Source of the DNA: Pseudomonas sp. PD9R | Lineage (GTDB): Bacteria; Pseudomonadota; Gammaproteobacteria; Pseudomonadales; Pseudomonadaceae | Direction of reading: 5' to 3' | Assembly: GCF_019200975.1 (NCBI RefSeq) | Contig: NZ_JAHTMR010000024.1 | Coordinates: forward strand, 1-64,000 | DNA: 64,000 nt | Shown: positions 7,913 through 17,400 of the stretch, in pieces | Layout: each line of letters opens with the position of its first letter | Position numbering within the stretch: the first letter of the stretch is position 1 | The notes under the pieces: generated by a model | Seen by the model: the letters and a program-made list of their open reading frames with translations, nothing else | What the model was told of the DNA's origin: nothing | Databases searched by the model: none | Translations under genes and position numbers: made by a program

Positions 7913-8650
7913 TTAGAAGGATTTGCTGATGCTTGCCACCACAGTAGCGGTGCACACGTCTTCGAAACCCCAGTTACTGGCGCACTGGCTCTTCGACAGG
8001 TCGGTATCGACATAGCTCAGGCCCAGCATTACCCCGGCCAGCTCGTGGGTCAGTTTGACCTCCCATTCGCGGTACGAATCCTCGGCTTCACCTGAGTTCG
8101 AGTACAGGTGCGGGTCCTTGAAGTCCATGTCGCCATATCGCAGTTTCAGGCCCACGCCGTAGGGCAATTCGCGTTCGTAGCCAACATAGCTGTAGAGCGA
8201 GTTCTGCTTGCTGTCGATACCCGGTGCGTCGTTTGAGTAATAAGCGCCGAGTTTCACCCCATAAAGGCTGAGAGTGCCGTAGACCTCGCTCTGATTGAAC
8301 TGGCTCTCTTTCGGGTAGGCGTATCTGAGATAGCCGAGGTCGAGACTGACGTCATCGGTGGCCTGCCACAGCCAACCGCCGTAGTAATCGATCTCCTGCC
8401 GGGTCTTCAGGCCACCGCCAAAATCGACGTTGGAAGTCCATGCGCCCGCGTACAGGCCGCTGCTGTGCGCCAGGGTTGCTCCCGCTTGCAGGGCTGGATC
8501 GTTCTGGGTTTGCGAGATGCCGCGAGTGCGGTAATCGCTGGCCAGGGTCACGTCCAGCAGCAACGAGAAATCATCGTTCAGGGGGATGGCCTGGCTGCTT
8601 AACGGCAGCAAACTCAAGGTTCCGAGGGCGAACAGGGTGAAAACTTTCAT
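7913..8650 (-). CDS. TorF-family putative outer-membrane porin
   Basis: A 245-residue protein with an N-terminal signal peptide (cleaved near SQAIP) and the conserved opening SLLLDVTLASDYRTRGISQT of the TorF/TIGR02001 family. The rest is alternating hydrophobic/polar beta strands (LYAGAWTSNVDFG, VSLDLGYLRYAY, VEVKLTHELAG-like) and the chain ends with Phe (SISKSF), as is usual for outer-membrane beta-barrels recognised by BAM. Its substrate is unknown. It is the downstream neighbour of the secreted amidohydrolase gene on the same strand, 108 bases away. Confidence 0.8.
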   Translation of the reverse strand: MKVFTLFALGTLSLLPLSSQAIPLNDDFSLLLDVTLASDYRTRGISQTQNDPALQAGATLAHSSGLYAGAWTSNVDFGGGLKTRQEIDYYGGWLWQATDDVSLDLGYLRYAYPKESQFNQSEVYGTLSLYGVKLGAYYSNDAPGIDSKQNSLYSYVGYERELPYGVGLKLRYGDMDFKDPHLYSNSGEAEDSYREWEVKLTHELAGVMLGLSYVDTDLSKSQCASNWGFEDVCTATVVASISKSF

Positions 8651-8708
8651 GGGTTGCGTTCCGCTATTGTGGTTGTTATGGGCAGATGGCAGACAAGGCT
8701 GCGCCGGG

Positions 8709-8730
8709 CCTCGTGTCGCAAAACACGAGG
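8709..8730. other. Stem-loop in a short intergenic region
   Basis: CCTCGTGT (8709-8716) pairs with ACACGAGG (8723-8730) across a six-base loop. It lies just after the stop of the amidohydrolase gene (minus strand). There is no clear U-run, so it is at best a weak terminator or an mRNA-stabilising hairpin. Confidence 0.45.
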
Positions 8731-8758
8731 TCGGGCAGCAGGTGTGTTGCAGTTTTTG

Positions 8759-10501
8759 TCAGAGGGTTGGGGCGTAGACTTGCCGGCCGCCGAACCAGGT
8801 CTGTAGCACTTGGGTGTCGTGCAGGGCTTTGTTGTCGACGCTGAACACATCGCGGTCGACCACGATGAAGTCAGCCTGTTTGCCGGCGCTCAAGGAGCCA
8901 ATCTGTTTATCCAGGCCGATGGTGCGAGCAGCATTGATGGTGTAGGCATAGAACATGGTTTCGCGGTCGAGGCTTTCGTCGGCGTTGAGCACGCCCAGCG
9001 GGCCGACTCGGGTAATGGCCTGAGCCATGGCGTTCCACGGGTTGGGCGACGACACCGGCCAGTCGCTGGCACCGGCGATGGTCGCGCCCTGTTTGAGCAA
9101 CGAATGCGCCGGGTACTGGTAACGGAACGCAAGGGCGCTGACGTAAGGCTTGATCATGTCCGTGGTGTAATCGTCAGCGCTGGCCCACAACAGTTGCATC
9201 GAGGCGATGACGTTGAGCGGTTTGAAGCGGGCGAATTCTTTCGGGTTGACCATCTGCAAGTGGGTGATGGAATGGGTGATGCCACTCTGGCGGTCCTTGC
9301 GCGCCTGTTCGATGCCATTCAGCGATTCACGCACCGCGCGGTCGCCGATGGCATGGATGTGCACCAGCCAGCCCCGTTGATCGATGGCGCTGACCAATTC
9401 GCCGAAATGCTTGGGATCGATCAGCAATTCGCCCTGTTTGTGCGAGTTGCTGTAAGGGTCGATCATCGCGGCACTCTGCGCCGGGTATTCGATTACGCCG
9501 TCGGCGAAAATCTTGATCCCGGGCAAGGTCAGGTTGGGAATCCCCTGAAATTGCTGGCGCACCTTGTCCAGGGTGTCGAGATCGGCTGGCACGCTTTTCG
9601 AGTTGGCCACCAGCAACGCGGCGACGTGGGCGGTCATGTTGCCGGTTTCGGACAGGGCCTTGTACACCGGCAGCATGCCGACGGTTTTCTCCGTCGGTTT
9701 GAGGGCAAATAACGGCTCACCCGGAGCGGCGTTGGCGGCGGGGTCCATCCACGCCGTGATGCCCAGGCTGTTGTTGTAGCTGACCGCAGCCTGCGCCGCT
9801 TTGAGCATCTCGCCGGCACTCGGCGACGGCATTTTCGAGGCGACCCGGTCCCAACCGGCGTCCACCAGAAAGCCGTTGGGCCTGCCGTCTTTAAGGGTGC
9901 CAATGGTGCCGAGTTCGGCGGCTGGCAAGGTCTTGAGCAGCTCGGCATCAATACCGGCGCGCTTGAGCATCACATCGTTGGCCCATGCTGTGTGGTGGTC
10001 GCTGCCGGTAAACACTACCGGTACGTCGGCCCATTCGCCGCTGTTGAATTTCTTGCCCAGGGCTTCGGACTGCGCCCAGTAAGCCGAACTCATGCCGGCC
10101 ACGGTCAGGATATCGCCGTGTCTGGCCTTACCGTCGTCACGCCAGGCACGCAGGCGTTTTTCCAGTTCGTCCAGATCAACTACTTCATCCTCCATGTTGG
10201 CCACCACCATCTCCAGGCCGCCGAAAATCGCGTGGGAGTGACTGTCGATCAGGCCGGGCATCAAGGTCTTGCCGCCCAGATCAATGACTTTGGTTCCCGA
10301 GTCGATCAGGGCCTTGATCTGCGCATCGCTGCCCACTTGCAACACTTTGCCGTCCTGCACCGCCAAGGCCTGAGCCTTTGGCTGGTTGCGGTCGGCCGTG
10401 AAAATCTTGCCGTTGAACAACACCAGATCAGTCGCCGCCATGGCTTCCAACGAGGCAAAACTCATAGCTGCCATCAACAGATTCGGGATGAATCTTTTCA
10501 T
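8759..10501 (-). CDS. Exported metal-dependent amidohydrolase (YtcJ/AepA-like)
   Basis: A 580-residue amidohydrolase_3 family protein with a signal peptide (MKRFIPNLLMAAMSFASLEA, cleavage near AMAA), so it acts in the periplasm. Metal ligands are visible as SHSH (His88 and His90), further histidines in VHIHAIGDRAV and ITHLQM, and the aspartate in AGASDWPVSSPNPW. The C-terminal beta-sandwich ends in GKQADFIVVDRDVF. Family members hydrolyse amide or ester bonds in poorly defined substrates. A LysR gene starts 103 bases away on the other strand and probably controls it. A second, Tat-exported member of the family lies at 44689-46647. Confidence 0.88.
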   Translation of the reverse strand: MKRFIPNLLMAAMSFASLEAMAATDLVLFNGKIFTADRNQPKAQALAVQDGKVLQVGSDAQIKALIDSGTKVIDLGGKTLMPGLIDSHSHAIFGGLEMVVANMEDEVVDLDELEKRLRAWRDDGKARHGDILTVAGMSSAYWAQSEALGKKFNSGEWADVPVVFTGSDHHTAWANDVMLKRAGIDAELLKTLPAAELGTIGTLKDGRPNGFLVDAGWDRVASKMPSPSAGEMLKAAQAAVSYNNSLGITAWMDPAANAAPGEPLFALKPTEKTVGMLPVYKALSETGNMTAHVAALLVANSKSVPADLDTLDKVRQQFQGIPNLTLPGIKIFADGVIEYPAQSAAMIDPYSNSHKQGELLIDPKHFGELVSAIDQRGWLVHIHAIGDRAVRESLNGIEQARKDRQSGITHSITHLQMVNPKEFARFKPLNVIASMQLLWASADDYTTDMIKPYVSALAFRYQYPAHSLLKQGATIAGASDWPVSSPNPWNAMAQAITRVGPLGVLNADESLDRETMFYAYTINAARTIGLDKQIGSLSAGKQADFIVVDRDVFSVDNKALHDTQVLQTWFGGRQVYAPTL

Positions 10502-10604
10502 TGAATGTTTCCTTGTTATTGCGTCTGATGGCCAGATTAGTGGCTTGCCGCAATCAGCAGAACGCCTCGCTCACGAAAAACGTTTTTGCCTGAATGGAAA
10601 AAGT

Positions 10605-11522
10605 ATGGACAAGTTGGGTGCATTGAAAATGTTCGTGGTCACGGCGCAACTGGGCAGTTTCAGTCGTGCGGCCGAGCAACTGGGCAAGACCCCGTCGGCC
10701 CTGACCAAAGCGGTCAATCACCTGGAGGCGGAACTCGGTGCGCGTTTGTTCGAGCGCAGCACGCGGCGGATTTTGCTCACGGAATCGGGGCGGCTTTACC
10801 TGGAAACTGCGCGTCAGGTATTGCAGCGACTGGACGAGGCGGGCGAGGAAATCGAGCAGTTGCAACACGGCCTGCGCGGCAGCCTGAAAATCACCGCGCC
10901 GTTGGCTTATGGGCAGGCCTTTCTCGATCAGGTGATTGGCGGTTTTCTTGAGCACTACCCGCAGATCGATCTGCAAGTGGGCCTGTGCGACGAGTTCGTC
11001 AACCTGCTGGAAAGTGGCTACGACCTGGCCTTGCGTGAGGGCCATGATGACTTGCCGGGACTGATTGCCCGGGTGGTCGGCAGCAATCGCCTGGCACTGT
11101 GCGGCAGCCCGGACTACCTGGCGCGCAAGGGCCTGGTGGTGACCCCGCAAACGCTCGATGACCACGAATGGTTGCTCTATCGCCACCCATTGCTCAGCCG
11201 CGAATTCTGGTGGGCCGAGCGCGACGGCCAGCGCTTGAGCCTGCCGCAGCCCCAGGCTCCGCGTTTGCGCAGCGACAATTACGACTTGCTGCTGGCCAAT
11301 GCCCTGGCCGGTCGCGGCCTGCTGCACACACCGCTGTGGAGTGCCGCGCCGTACCTGGCCGATGGCCGACTGGTGCGGGTGATGGCCGATTACGAGATCG
11401 ACCCGGACAGCTTCGGCTCGTACATCCTCGCGGTGTACCCCAGCCATCGACGGGCCACGGCGAAAGTGCTGGCATTCATCGATTACATCGCTGGGTTTCT
11501 GGCGTCCCGGGGGCTGGGTTAA
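10605..11522 (+). CDS. LysR-family transcriptional regulator
   Basis: A 305-residue LysR regulator. The N-terminal winged helix contains FSRAAEQLGKTPSALTKAV (about residues 18-36), followed by the linker helix and a two-lobed inducer-binding domain. The frame is open to 10386, but the ATG at 10605 gives the standard N-terminus (MDKLGALKMFV). It is divergent from the exported amidohydrolase gene, the usual arrangement for a LysR protein and its target. The inducer is unknown. Confidence 0.9.
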   Translation: MDKLGALKMFVVTAQLGSFSRAAEQLGKTPSALTKAVNHLEAELGARLFERSTRRILLTESGRLYLETARQVLQRLDEAGEEIEQLQHGLRGSLKITAPLAYGQAFLDQVIGGFLEHYPQIDLQVGLCDEFVNLLESGYDLALREGHDDLPGLIARVVGSNRLALCGSPDYLARKGLVVTPQTLDDHEWLLYRHPLLSREFWWAERDGQRLSLPQPQAPRLRSDNYDLLLANALAGRGLLHTPLWSAAPYLADGRLVRVMADYEIDPDSFGSYILAVYPSHRRATAKVLAFIDYIAGFLASRGLG

Positions 11523-11598
11523 CAGCAACGCCAGCCCCTAATGAACGGACCGCCAAAATGTTGGACGTCGATCCTGACGCTTGGGGGTCAATTCATAA

Positions 11599-11733
11599 TG
11601 TAGGAGCTGCCGCAGGCTGCGATCTTTTGATTTTGATTTTGATTTTGATTTTAAGAACAAGATCAAAAGATCGCAGCCTCGTTTCACTCGACAGCTCCTA
11701 CCAGCTCCTACCAGCTCCTACCAGCTCCTACAG
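11599..11733. repeat. REPIN-type inverted repeat with expanded microsatellites
   Basis: Left arm of the GCCGCAGGC type, right arm of the CTCGTTTCACTCGACAGCTCC type. The centre holds an expanded TTTTGA hexamer run (11626-11653), and the end of the right arm is reiterated as four tandem copies of a 10-bp unit (AGCTCCTACC-type, 11691-11730). It lies 55 bases upstream of lexA2. Confidence 0.85.
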
Positions 11734-11779
11734 GTGTCTGTCGGAAAAATTACAAGTGCTTGCCAGAAAAATCGCAAAA

Positions 11780-11795
11780 GAGTACAAATGTACTC
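11780..11795. promoter_or_regulatory. Candidate LexA2 operator overlapping the lexA2 start codon
   Basis: GAGTACAAATGTACTC is an inverted repeat (GAGTAC-N4-GTACTC). Its core GTAC-N4-GTAC is close to the GTAC-N4-GTGC motif known for the LexA2 protein of Pseudomonas putida, which controls the lexA2-imuA-imuB-dnaE2 cassette. The ATG at 11788 is inside the dyad, so bound repressor would cover the translation start as well as the promoter end. Confidence 0.65.
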
Positions 11796-12405
11796 CATGA
11801 CGACTTTAACTCCCCGCCGTACCGCCATCCTGACGTTTATCCGTGAGCGCATCGCCGAACACGGTCAGTCCCCGAGCCTCGCTGAAATCAGCGAGGCGTT
11901 CGGTTTTGCCTCCCGCAGCGTGGCGCGCAAGCATGTGCTGGCGCTCACCGACGCCGGTTTTATCGAGGTCAATCCGCATCAGGCCCGGGGCATTCGCTTG
12001 CTCGGGCAACCGCCGCGCCCCGAGTTGCTGGACATTCCTGTGCTCGGGCGGGTGGCGGCGGGTGCGCCGATTGGCGCTGATGCGGAGGTCCATAGCCGGT
12101 TGCTGCTCGACCCGTCGATCTTCTCGCGAGTCCCGGACTACATGCTGCGGGTGCGCGGTGACTCGATGATCGAGGACGGCATTCTCGACGGCGATCTGGT
12201 GGGCGTGCACCGCAATCCCGAGGCGTTCAACGGCCAGATCGTGGTGGCGCGGCTCGACGGCGAAGTCACCATCAAGCGCTTCGAGCGGGTCGGCGACACG
12301 GTTCGGCTGTTGCCGCGCAACCCGGCTTATCAGCCGATCATCGTCGAAGCCGATCAGGACCTGGCCATCGAAGGGGTGTTCTGCGGCCTGGTGAGGCAAG
12401 GCTGA
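11788..12405 (+). CDS. lexA2: LexA2 SOS repressor
   Basis: A 205-residue LexA. The N-terminal winged helix (about 1-72) contains TPRRTAILTFIRERIAEHGQ and SLAEISEAFGF; the C-terminal S24 peptidase domain has the Ala91-Gly92 cleavage site, Ser126 in GDSMIEDG and Lys163 in VTIKRFER. It should self-cleave when RecA filaments form on damaged DNA. It heads the mutasome cassette and its TGA shares one base with the imuA ATG. AGAG at 11777-11780 favours the ATG at 11788; the ATG at 11797 (202 residues) is an alternative that would lie just outside the operator-like dyad. The housekeeping lexA1 is presumably elsewhere. Confidence 0.9.
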   Translation: MYSMTTLTPRRTAILTFIRERIAEHGQSPSLAEISEAFGFASRSVARKHVLALTDAGFIEVNPHQARGIRLLGQPPRPELLDIPVLGRVAAGAPIGADAEVHSRLLLDPSIFSRVPDYMLRVRGDSMIEDGILDGDLVGVHRNPEAFNGQIVVARLDGEVTIKRFERVGDTVRLLPRNPAYQPIIVEADQDLAIEGVFCGLVRQG

Positions 12406-13022
12406 TGGGCGCCGTCGTTGCGTTGGATACGCTGTTCAATGGCGGCCAGGTCTGGAAGGGCCGGCCTGCGCCGCCGACCGTCAGCCCGCAGCCCACCGGG
12501 CATGCCGTGCTGGATGCGGCGTTGCCCACCGGCGGTTGGCCGGAAGCGGCGCTGACCGAAATTCTCTTGGCCGGGCAGGGCGTGGGCGAGTTGCAACTGG
12601 TGTGGCCGGCGCTGGCGCGGCTGTCGGCGGCGGGCGAGCGCATCGTGCTGGTGGCGCCGCCTTACGTGCCGTATCCCCAGGCCTGGCAGAGTGCCGGGGT
12701 CGATCTGCGCCAGTTGTCGATCATCCAGGCCAGCGAACGCGATGCACTGTGGGCGGCGGAACAATGCCTGCGGTCGGGCAGTTGCGGCGCGGTGCTGTGC
12801 TGGCCGCACAAGGCCGATGACCGTGCCTTGCGCCGTTTGCAGGTGGCGGCGGAAACCGGCCAGACGCTGGCGTTCGCCTATCGCTCGATCAGTGAAGCGA
12901 TCAACCCGTCGCCTGCGGCCCTGCGTATCGCCATTGATGCCAAACCGGCGCAATTGCGCGTGCTCAAGTGCCGTGGCGGGTTGGCCCGTTCGGCGCCGAT
13001 TGCCTTTGCCGTGGGGCATTGA
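12405..13022 (+). CDS. imuA: ImuA, RecA-like/SulA-like mutasome protein
   Basis: A 205-residue protein with the ImuA pattern: HAVLDAALPTGGWPEAALTE at about residues 33-52, then a RecA-like core (LQLVWPALARLSAAGERIVL) and the SEAINPSPAALRIAID segment. It appears to lack an intact Walker A. ImuA works with ImuB and DnaE2 in SOS-induced translesion synthesis. It overlaps lexA2 by one base and is followed by imuB after seven bases. Confidence 0.88.
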   Translation: MGAVVALDTLFNGGQVWKGRPAPPTVSPQPTGHAVLDAALPTGGWPEAALTEILLAGQGVGELQLVWPALARLSAAGERIVLVAPPYVPYPQAWQSAGVDLRQLSIIQASERDALWAAEQCLRSGSCGAVLCWPHKADDRALRRLQVAAETGQTLAFAYRSISEAINPSPAALRIAIDAKPAQLRVLKCRGGLARSAPIAFAVGH

Positions 13023-13029
13023 GGTTGCC

Positions 13030-14445
13030 ATGCGCTGGGTTTGCATTCTATTTCCGCAATTGGCGCTGGACGCGGTACTGCGTCAGCGCACCGACCCCGA
13101 TCAGCCGCTGGCGTTGCTGACCGGCCCGGCCCAACGCCGCGTATTGCAGACGGTCAACGGCCCGGCGCGGGCGCTGGGTTTGCGCCCCGGCCAGTCGATG
13201 AGCGCCGCCCAGGCCTTGAGCAAGGGCTTTGCCACGGCCGAGTACGACATTGCCGAGATCGAGTACTGGCAGCAATTTCTCGCCGCTTGGGCCTATCGAT
13301 TCAGTTCCCAGGTCAGCGTGCATTATCCCCGTGCACTCGTATTTGAAATCGAGTCCAGCCTGGGACTGTTCGGCGCCTGGCCGCAGTTTGAGGCGAGGTT
13401 GCGCAGCGAACTCGGTGAGCTGGGCTTTCGTCATCGTATTGTTGCCGCGCCCAACCCGGTGGCGGCGCGGATGCTGGCCAACGCCTATGACGGCCTGGTG
13501 GTGCCCGACGAGCAAGCCTTGCAGCATCACCTTGGGCAAATGCCGGTGGATCGGATCGGCCTCGAATCCAGCGTTGCCACGGCGTTGTCGCGCATGGGGC
13601 TGCGCACCCTGAGTCAGGTGCAGGCGTTGCCCCGACATAGTCTGGCCCGGCGTTTCGAGGCCCAGGTGCTGAAACATCTGGACAGCTTGTCCGGGCAACG
13701 GCGACTGGCGCTGGCGTTCTATCTGCCGCCCGACCGCTTCGATGTGCGCATTGAGCTCAACTTTGATGTGCAATCCCATCAAGCCTTGTTGTTTCCGCTG
13801 CGCCGCTTGACCGGCGATCTGTCGGCATTCCTGTGTGGTCGGGACAGCGGCGTGCAGCGTTTCGACCTGCACCTGGAACACGCCGGGTTGCCGGACACGC
13901 TGATCAAGGTCGGACTGCTCAGCGCCGAGCGCGATCCGGCGATGCTCTTCGAACTGGCGCGGGGGCGGCTGGAGCAGGTGCAGGTCGAAGCCCCGGTGCG
14001 CGGTTTTCGCCTGCGCGCCGAAGATTTGCCGACCTTCGTTCCGCAGTTTCAGGAGCTCTTCGACGACCGCCCGCAGCAGTCCTTGCCCTGGGAGCAACTG
14101 CGCGAACGCCTGCGCGCACGGCTGGGGGATGACGCGGTGCATGGCCTGCGCTTTCAGGCCGATCACCGACCCGAGTGTGCATGGCAGGCCAATGCCCAAA
14201 GCCAGCCATGCGCGGGATTGCCGAGCGTGCAACGACCGGGCTGGCTGCTGACCGAACCTGTGGCAGTGCACGAAGGTTCGACGCGGATTCTGATGGGGCC
14301 GGAGCGCATCGAGTCCGGTTGGTGGGACGGCGAGGACGTGCGCCGCGATTATTACCTGATCCAGACCCGTGCCGGCCAGCAGGGCTGGGCCTACCGTGCG
14401 GTGGGCGAGGACGGCCCGTTGTGGTTGCAGGGTTGGTTCGCATGA
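13030..14445 (+). CDS. imuB: ImuB, catalytically degenerate Y-family polymerase
   Basis: A 471-residue protein beginning MRWVCILFPQLALDAV. In active Y-family polymerases this first strand carries the catalytic DxDxFF residues; here they are replaced (FPQLAL), as in other ImuB proteins, so it is probably an adaptor that bridges the beta clamp, ImuA and DnaE2. Thumb and little-finger regions follow (for example RMGLRTLSQVQALPRHSLARR). The frame is open from 12691, but GAGG at 13021 and the ImuB-type N-terminus fix the ATG at 13030. Its TGA overlaps the dnaE2 ATG by four bases. Confidence 0.9.
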   Translation: MRWVCILFPQLALDAVLRQRTDPDQPLALLTGPAQRRVLQTVNGPARALGLRPGQSMSAAQALSKGFATAEYDIAEIEYWQQFLAAWAYRFSSQVSVHYPRALVFEIESSLGLFGAWPQFEARLRSELGELGFRHRIVAAPNPVAARMLANAYDGLVVPDEQALQHHLGQMPVDRIGLESSVATALSRMGLRTLSQVQALPRHSLARRFEAQVLKHLDSLSGQRRLALAFYLPPDRFDVRIELNFDVQSHQALLFPLRRLTGDLSAFLCGRDSGVQRFDLHLEHAGLPDTLIKVGLLSAERDPAMLFELARGRLEQVQVEAPVRGFRLRAEDLPTFVPQFQELFDDRPQQSLPWEQLRERLRARLGDDAVHGLRFQADHRPECAWQANAQSQPCAGLPSVQRPGWLLTEPVAVHEGSTRILMGPERIESGWWDGEDVRRDYYLIQTRAGQQGWAYRAVGEDGPLWLQGWFA

Positions 14446-17400
14446 GTGCCGGCTACGCCGAACTGCATTGCCTGTCGAACTTCAGTTTCCAGCGCGGTGC
14501 CTCCAGTGCCCTGGAGTTGTTTCAGCGGGCGAAAAAGCAGGGTTATGAGGCTCTGGCGATCACCGACGAATGCACCCTGGCCGGCATCGTTCGTGCCTGG
14601 CAAGCCGCGAAATCCGTGGAGCTGCCACTGATTATCGGCAGCGAAATCCGCATCGAGAACGGCCCGAAACTGGTTTTGCTGGTGGAGAACCTTGAGGGTT
14701 ACCAGACGCTGTGCCGACTGATTACCCGAGCCCGTCGTCGCACACAGAAGGGCCAGTATCGAGTATTACGTGAAGACCTCGACACACCCTTGCCGGGGTT
14801 GCTGGCAGTGTGGGTGCCGGATGCGCTTGATGACTTTGCACAGGGCCACTGGCTAAAGCAGGTCTTCGCCGAGCGCCTGTGGCTGGCGGTGCAGTTGCAT
14901 CGTTGTCAGGACGATACCCGGCGACTGAACGACCTGCTGGCATTGGCCAGGGAACTGCGGATTCCGGCCGTGGCCAGCGGCGATGTGCACATGCATGCGC
15001 GCGGGCGGCGGGCCTTGCAGGACACCATGACCGCGATCCGCCATCACCTGTCGGTGGCCGATGCCGGGTTGCGCCTGCACCCGAATGGCGAACGGCATTT
15101 GCGCAGCCTCGATGTGCTGCGCGATCTCTATCCGCAAAGCGTGCTCGATGAAACCCTGAACATTGCCCGGCGCTGCACCTTTGACCTCGGGCAGTTGCGT
15201 TATCAATATCCGCGGGAACTGGTGCCTGATGGTCACACCGCGACTTCCTGGCTGAAAGTATTGACCGAGCGTGGCGTTCGCGAGCGATGGCCTGAAGGTG
15301 CGAGCGAGAAGGTACGCGGGTTGATCGACAAGGAGCTGGGGCTGATTGCCGAGCTGGGCTATGAAAGCTATTTTCTCACCGTTCAGGACATTGTCGCCTT
15401 CGCCCGGGGCGAGAGAATTCTTTGTCAGGGCCGAGGCTCGGCGGCCAACTCGGCGGTGTGTTTCGCCTTGGGCATCACCGAGATCGATCCGGATCGAATG
15501 AACATGCTGTTCGAGCGCTTTCTCTCCAAGGAGCGCAATGAACCGCCGGACATCGACGTCGATTTCGAACACGAACGGCGTGAAGAAGTCTTGCAGTATG
15601 TGTTCCGGCGTTATGGCCGGTCCCGGGCCGCGTTGACGGCAGTGGTCAGCAGTTACCATGGCGCCGGCGCGGTGCGCGACGTGGCCAAGGCGCTGGGTTT
15701 GCCCCCGGATCAGGTCAACGCGCTGGCCGACTGCTGTGGCCACTGGAGTGATCAGGCTCCGCCCGTAGAGCGCCTGCGTGAAGGTGGATTCGATCCTGAC
15801 AGCCCGGTGTTGCGCAGGGTACTGAGCCTGACTCAGCAGTTGATCGGTTTCCCCCGGCACCTGTCCCAGCATCCCGGTGGTTTTGTGATTTCCGAGGAAC
15901 CGCTGGACAGCCTGGTGCCGGTGGAAAACGCCGCCATGGCCGAGCGCACCATCATCCAGTGGGACAAGGACGATCTGGACGCGGTCGGCCTGCTCAAAGT
16001 GGATATCCTGGCCTTGGGCATGCTCAGTGCGATTCGTCGCTGCTTCGATTTACTTCGTCGTCATCGCAATCTGGACTTGAGTCTGGCGACGGTGCCCTCC
16101 GAAGACGCTCAAACCTACGACATGATTGGCCGCGCCGACACCATCGGCGTCTTCCAGATTGAATCCCGGGCACAAATGTCGATGCTGCCAAGGCTCAAGC
16201 CGCGCAAGTTCTATGATCTGGTGATTGAGGTGGCCATCGTTCGTCCTGGACCCATTCAGGGCGGAATGGTGCATCCCTATCTGCGCAGACGAAACAAGGA
16301 AGAACTCGAAAGCTATCCCTCCGAAGAATTGAGGGAGGTACTGAAACGTACCCTCGGCGTCCCGCTGTTTCAGGAACAGGTGATGCAGATCGCCATCGTC
16401 GCGGCGGATTACAGCCCCGGCGAGGCCGATCAATTACGCCGTTCCATGGCCGCCTGGAAACGCCACGGCGGGCTCGAACCGCACAAGGAACGCCTGGCCG
16501 CCGGGATGAAGAAAAACGGCTACACCGCCGAGTTCGCCGCGCAGATCTTCGAGCAAATCAAAGGCTTTGGCAGCTACGGTTTTCCCGAGTCCCATGCCGC
16601 CAGTTTTGCCTTGCTGACCTACGCCAGTTGCTGGTTGAAGTGCCATGAGCCGGCGGCTTTTGCCTGTGCGCTGATCAACAGCTGGCCCATGGGTTTCTAC
16701 AGTCCGGACCAGATTCTGCAGGATGCGCGCCGCCATCATTTGCAGATTCGCCCGGTGGACGTGCGGGCCAGTGACTGGGATTGCAGCCTGGAACCGGTCA
16801 CCGGTGCGCAACCGGCCATTCGCATGGGCTTGCGCATGATCAAGGGGTTTCGCGAGGACGACGCCCGGCGTATCGAAGCCGCACGCTCAAAAGGCGCGTT
16901 TGCCGACATCGCCGATCTTGGTATGCGAGCACGACTCGATGCCCGCGCCCAAGAGCAACTGGCCGATGCCGGGGCGCTGCGAGGGATGGCCGGTGATCGG
17001 CATCGGGCGCGCTGGGAAGTGGCGGGGGTGCAAAAACAGCTTGGCCTGTTTGCCGGCCTGCCCAGTCAGGAGGAGGGCGCGGTATCGCTGCCCAAACCCA
17101 CAGTCGGCGAAGATCTGCTGGCGGATTACAACAGCGTCGGCACCACCCTCGGGCCGCACCCGCTGGCCTTGCTGCGCGGCGAATTGAAAGCCCGGCGCTG
17201 CCGCAGTTCGAAGGAGTTGCTGGAGGTCGAGCACGGGCGACCAGTCAGCGTCGCCGGGCTGGTGACCGGCCGACAACGGCCGGGCACCGCCAGTGGCGTG
17301 ACCTTCGTCACCCTGGAAGACGAGTTCGGCAACGTCAACGTGGTGGTCTGGCGCGATCTGGCCGAGCGGCAACGCCAGGTACTGGTCGGCTCGCAGTTGC

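Noticed and set aside
8759..10501. Operon of the exported amidohydrolase with the TorF gene
   Set aside because: The genes share a strand, but 108 bases and a stem-loop separate them, so co-transcription cannot be claimed.
11691..11730. Four tandem 10-bp units as a possible CRISPR remnant
   Set aside because: There are no spacers and the unit is the end of a REPIN arm; it is simple slippage.
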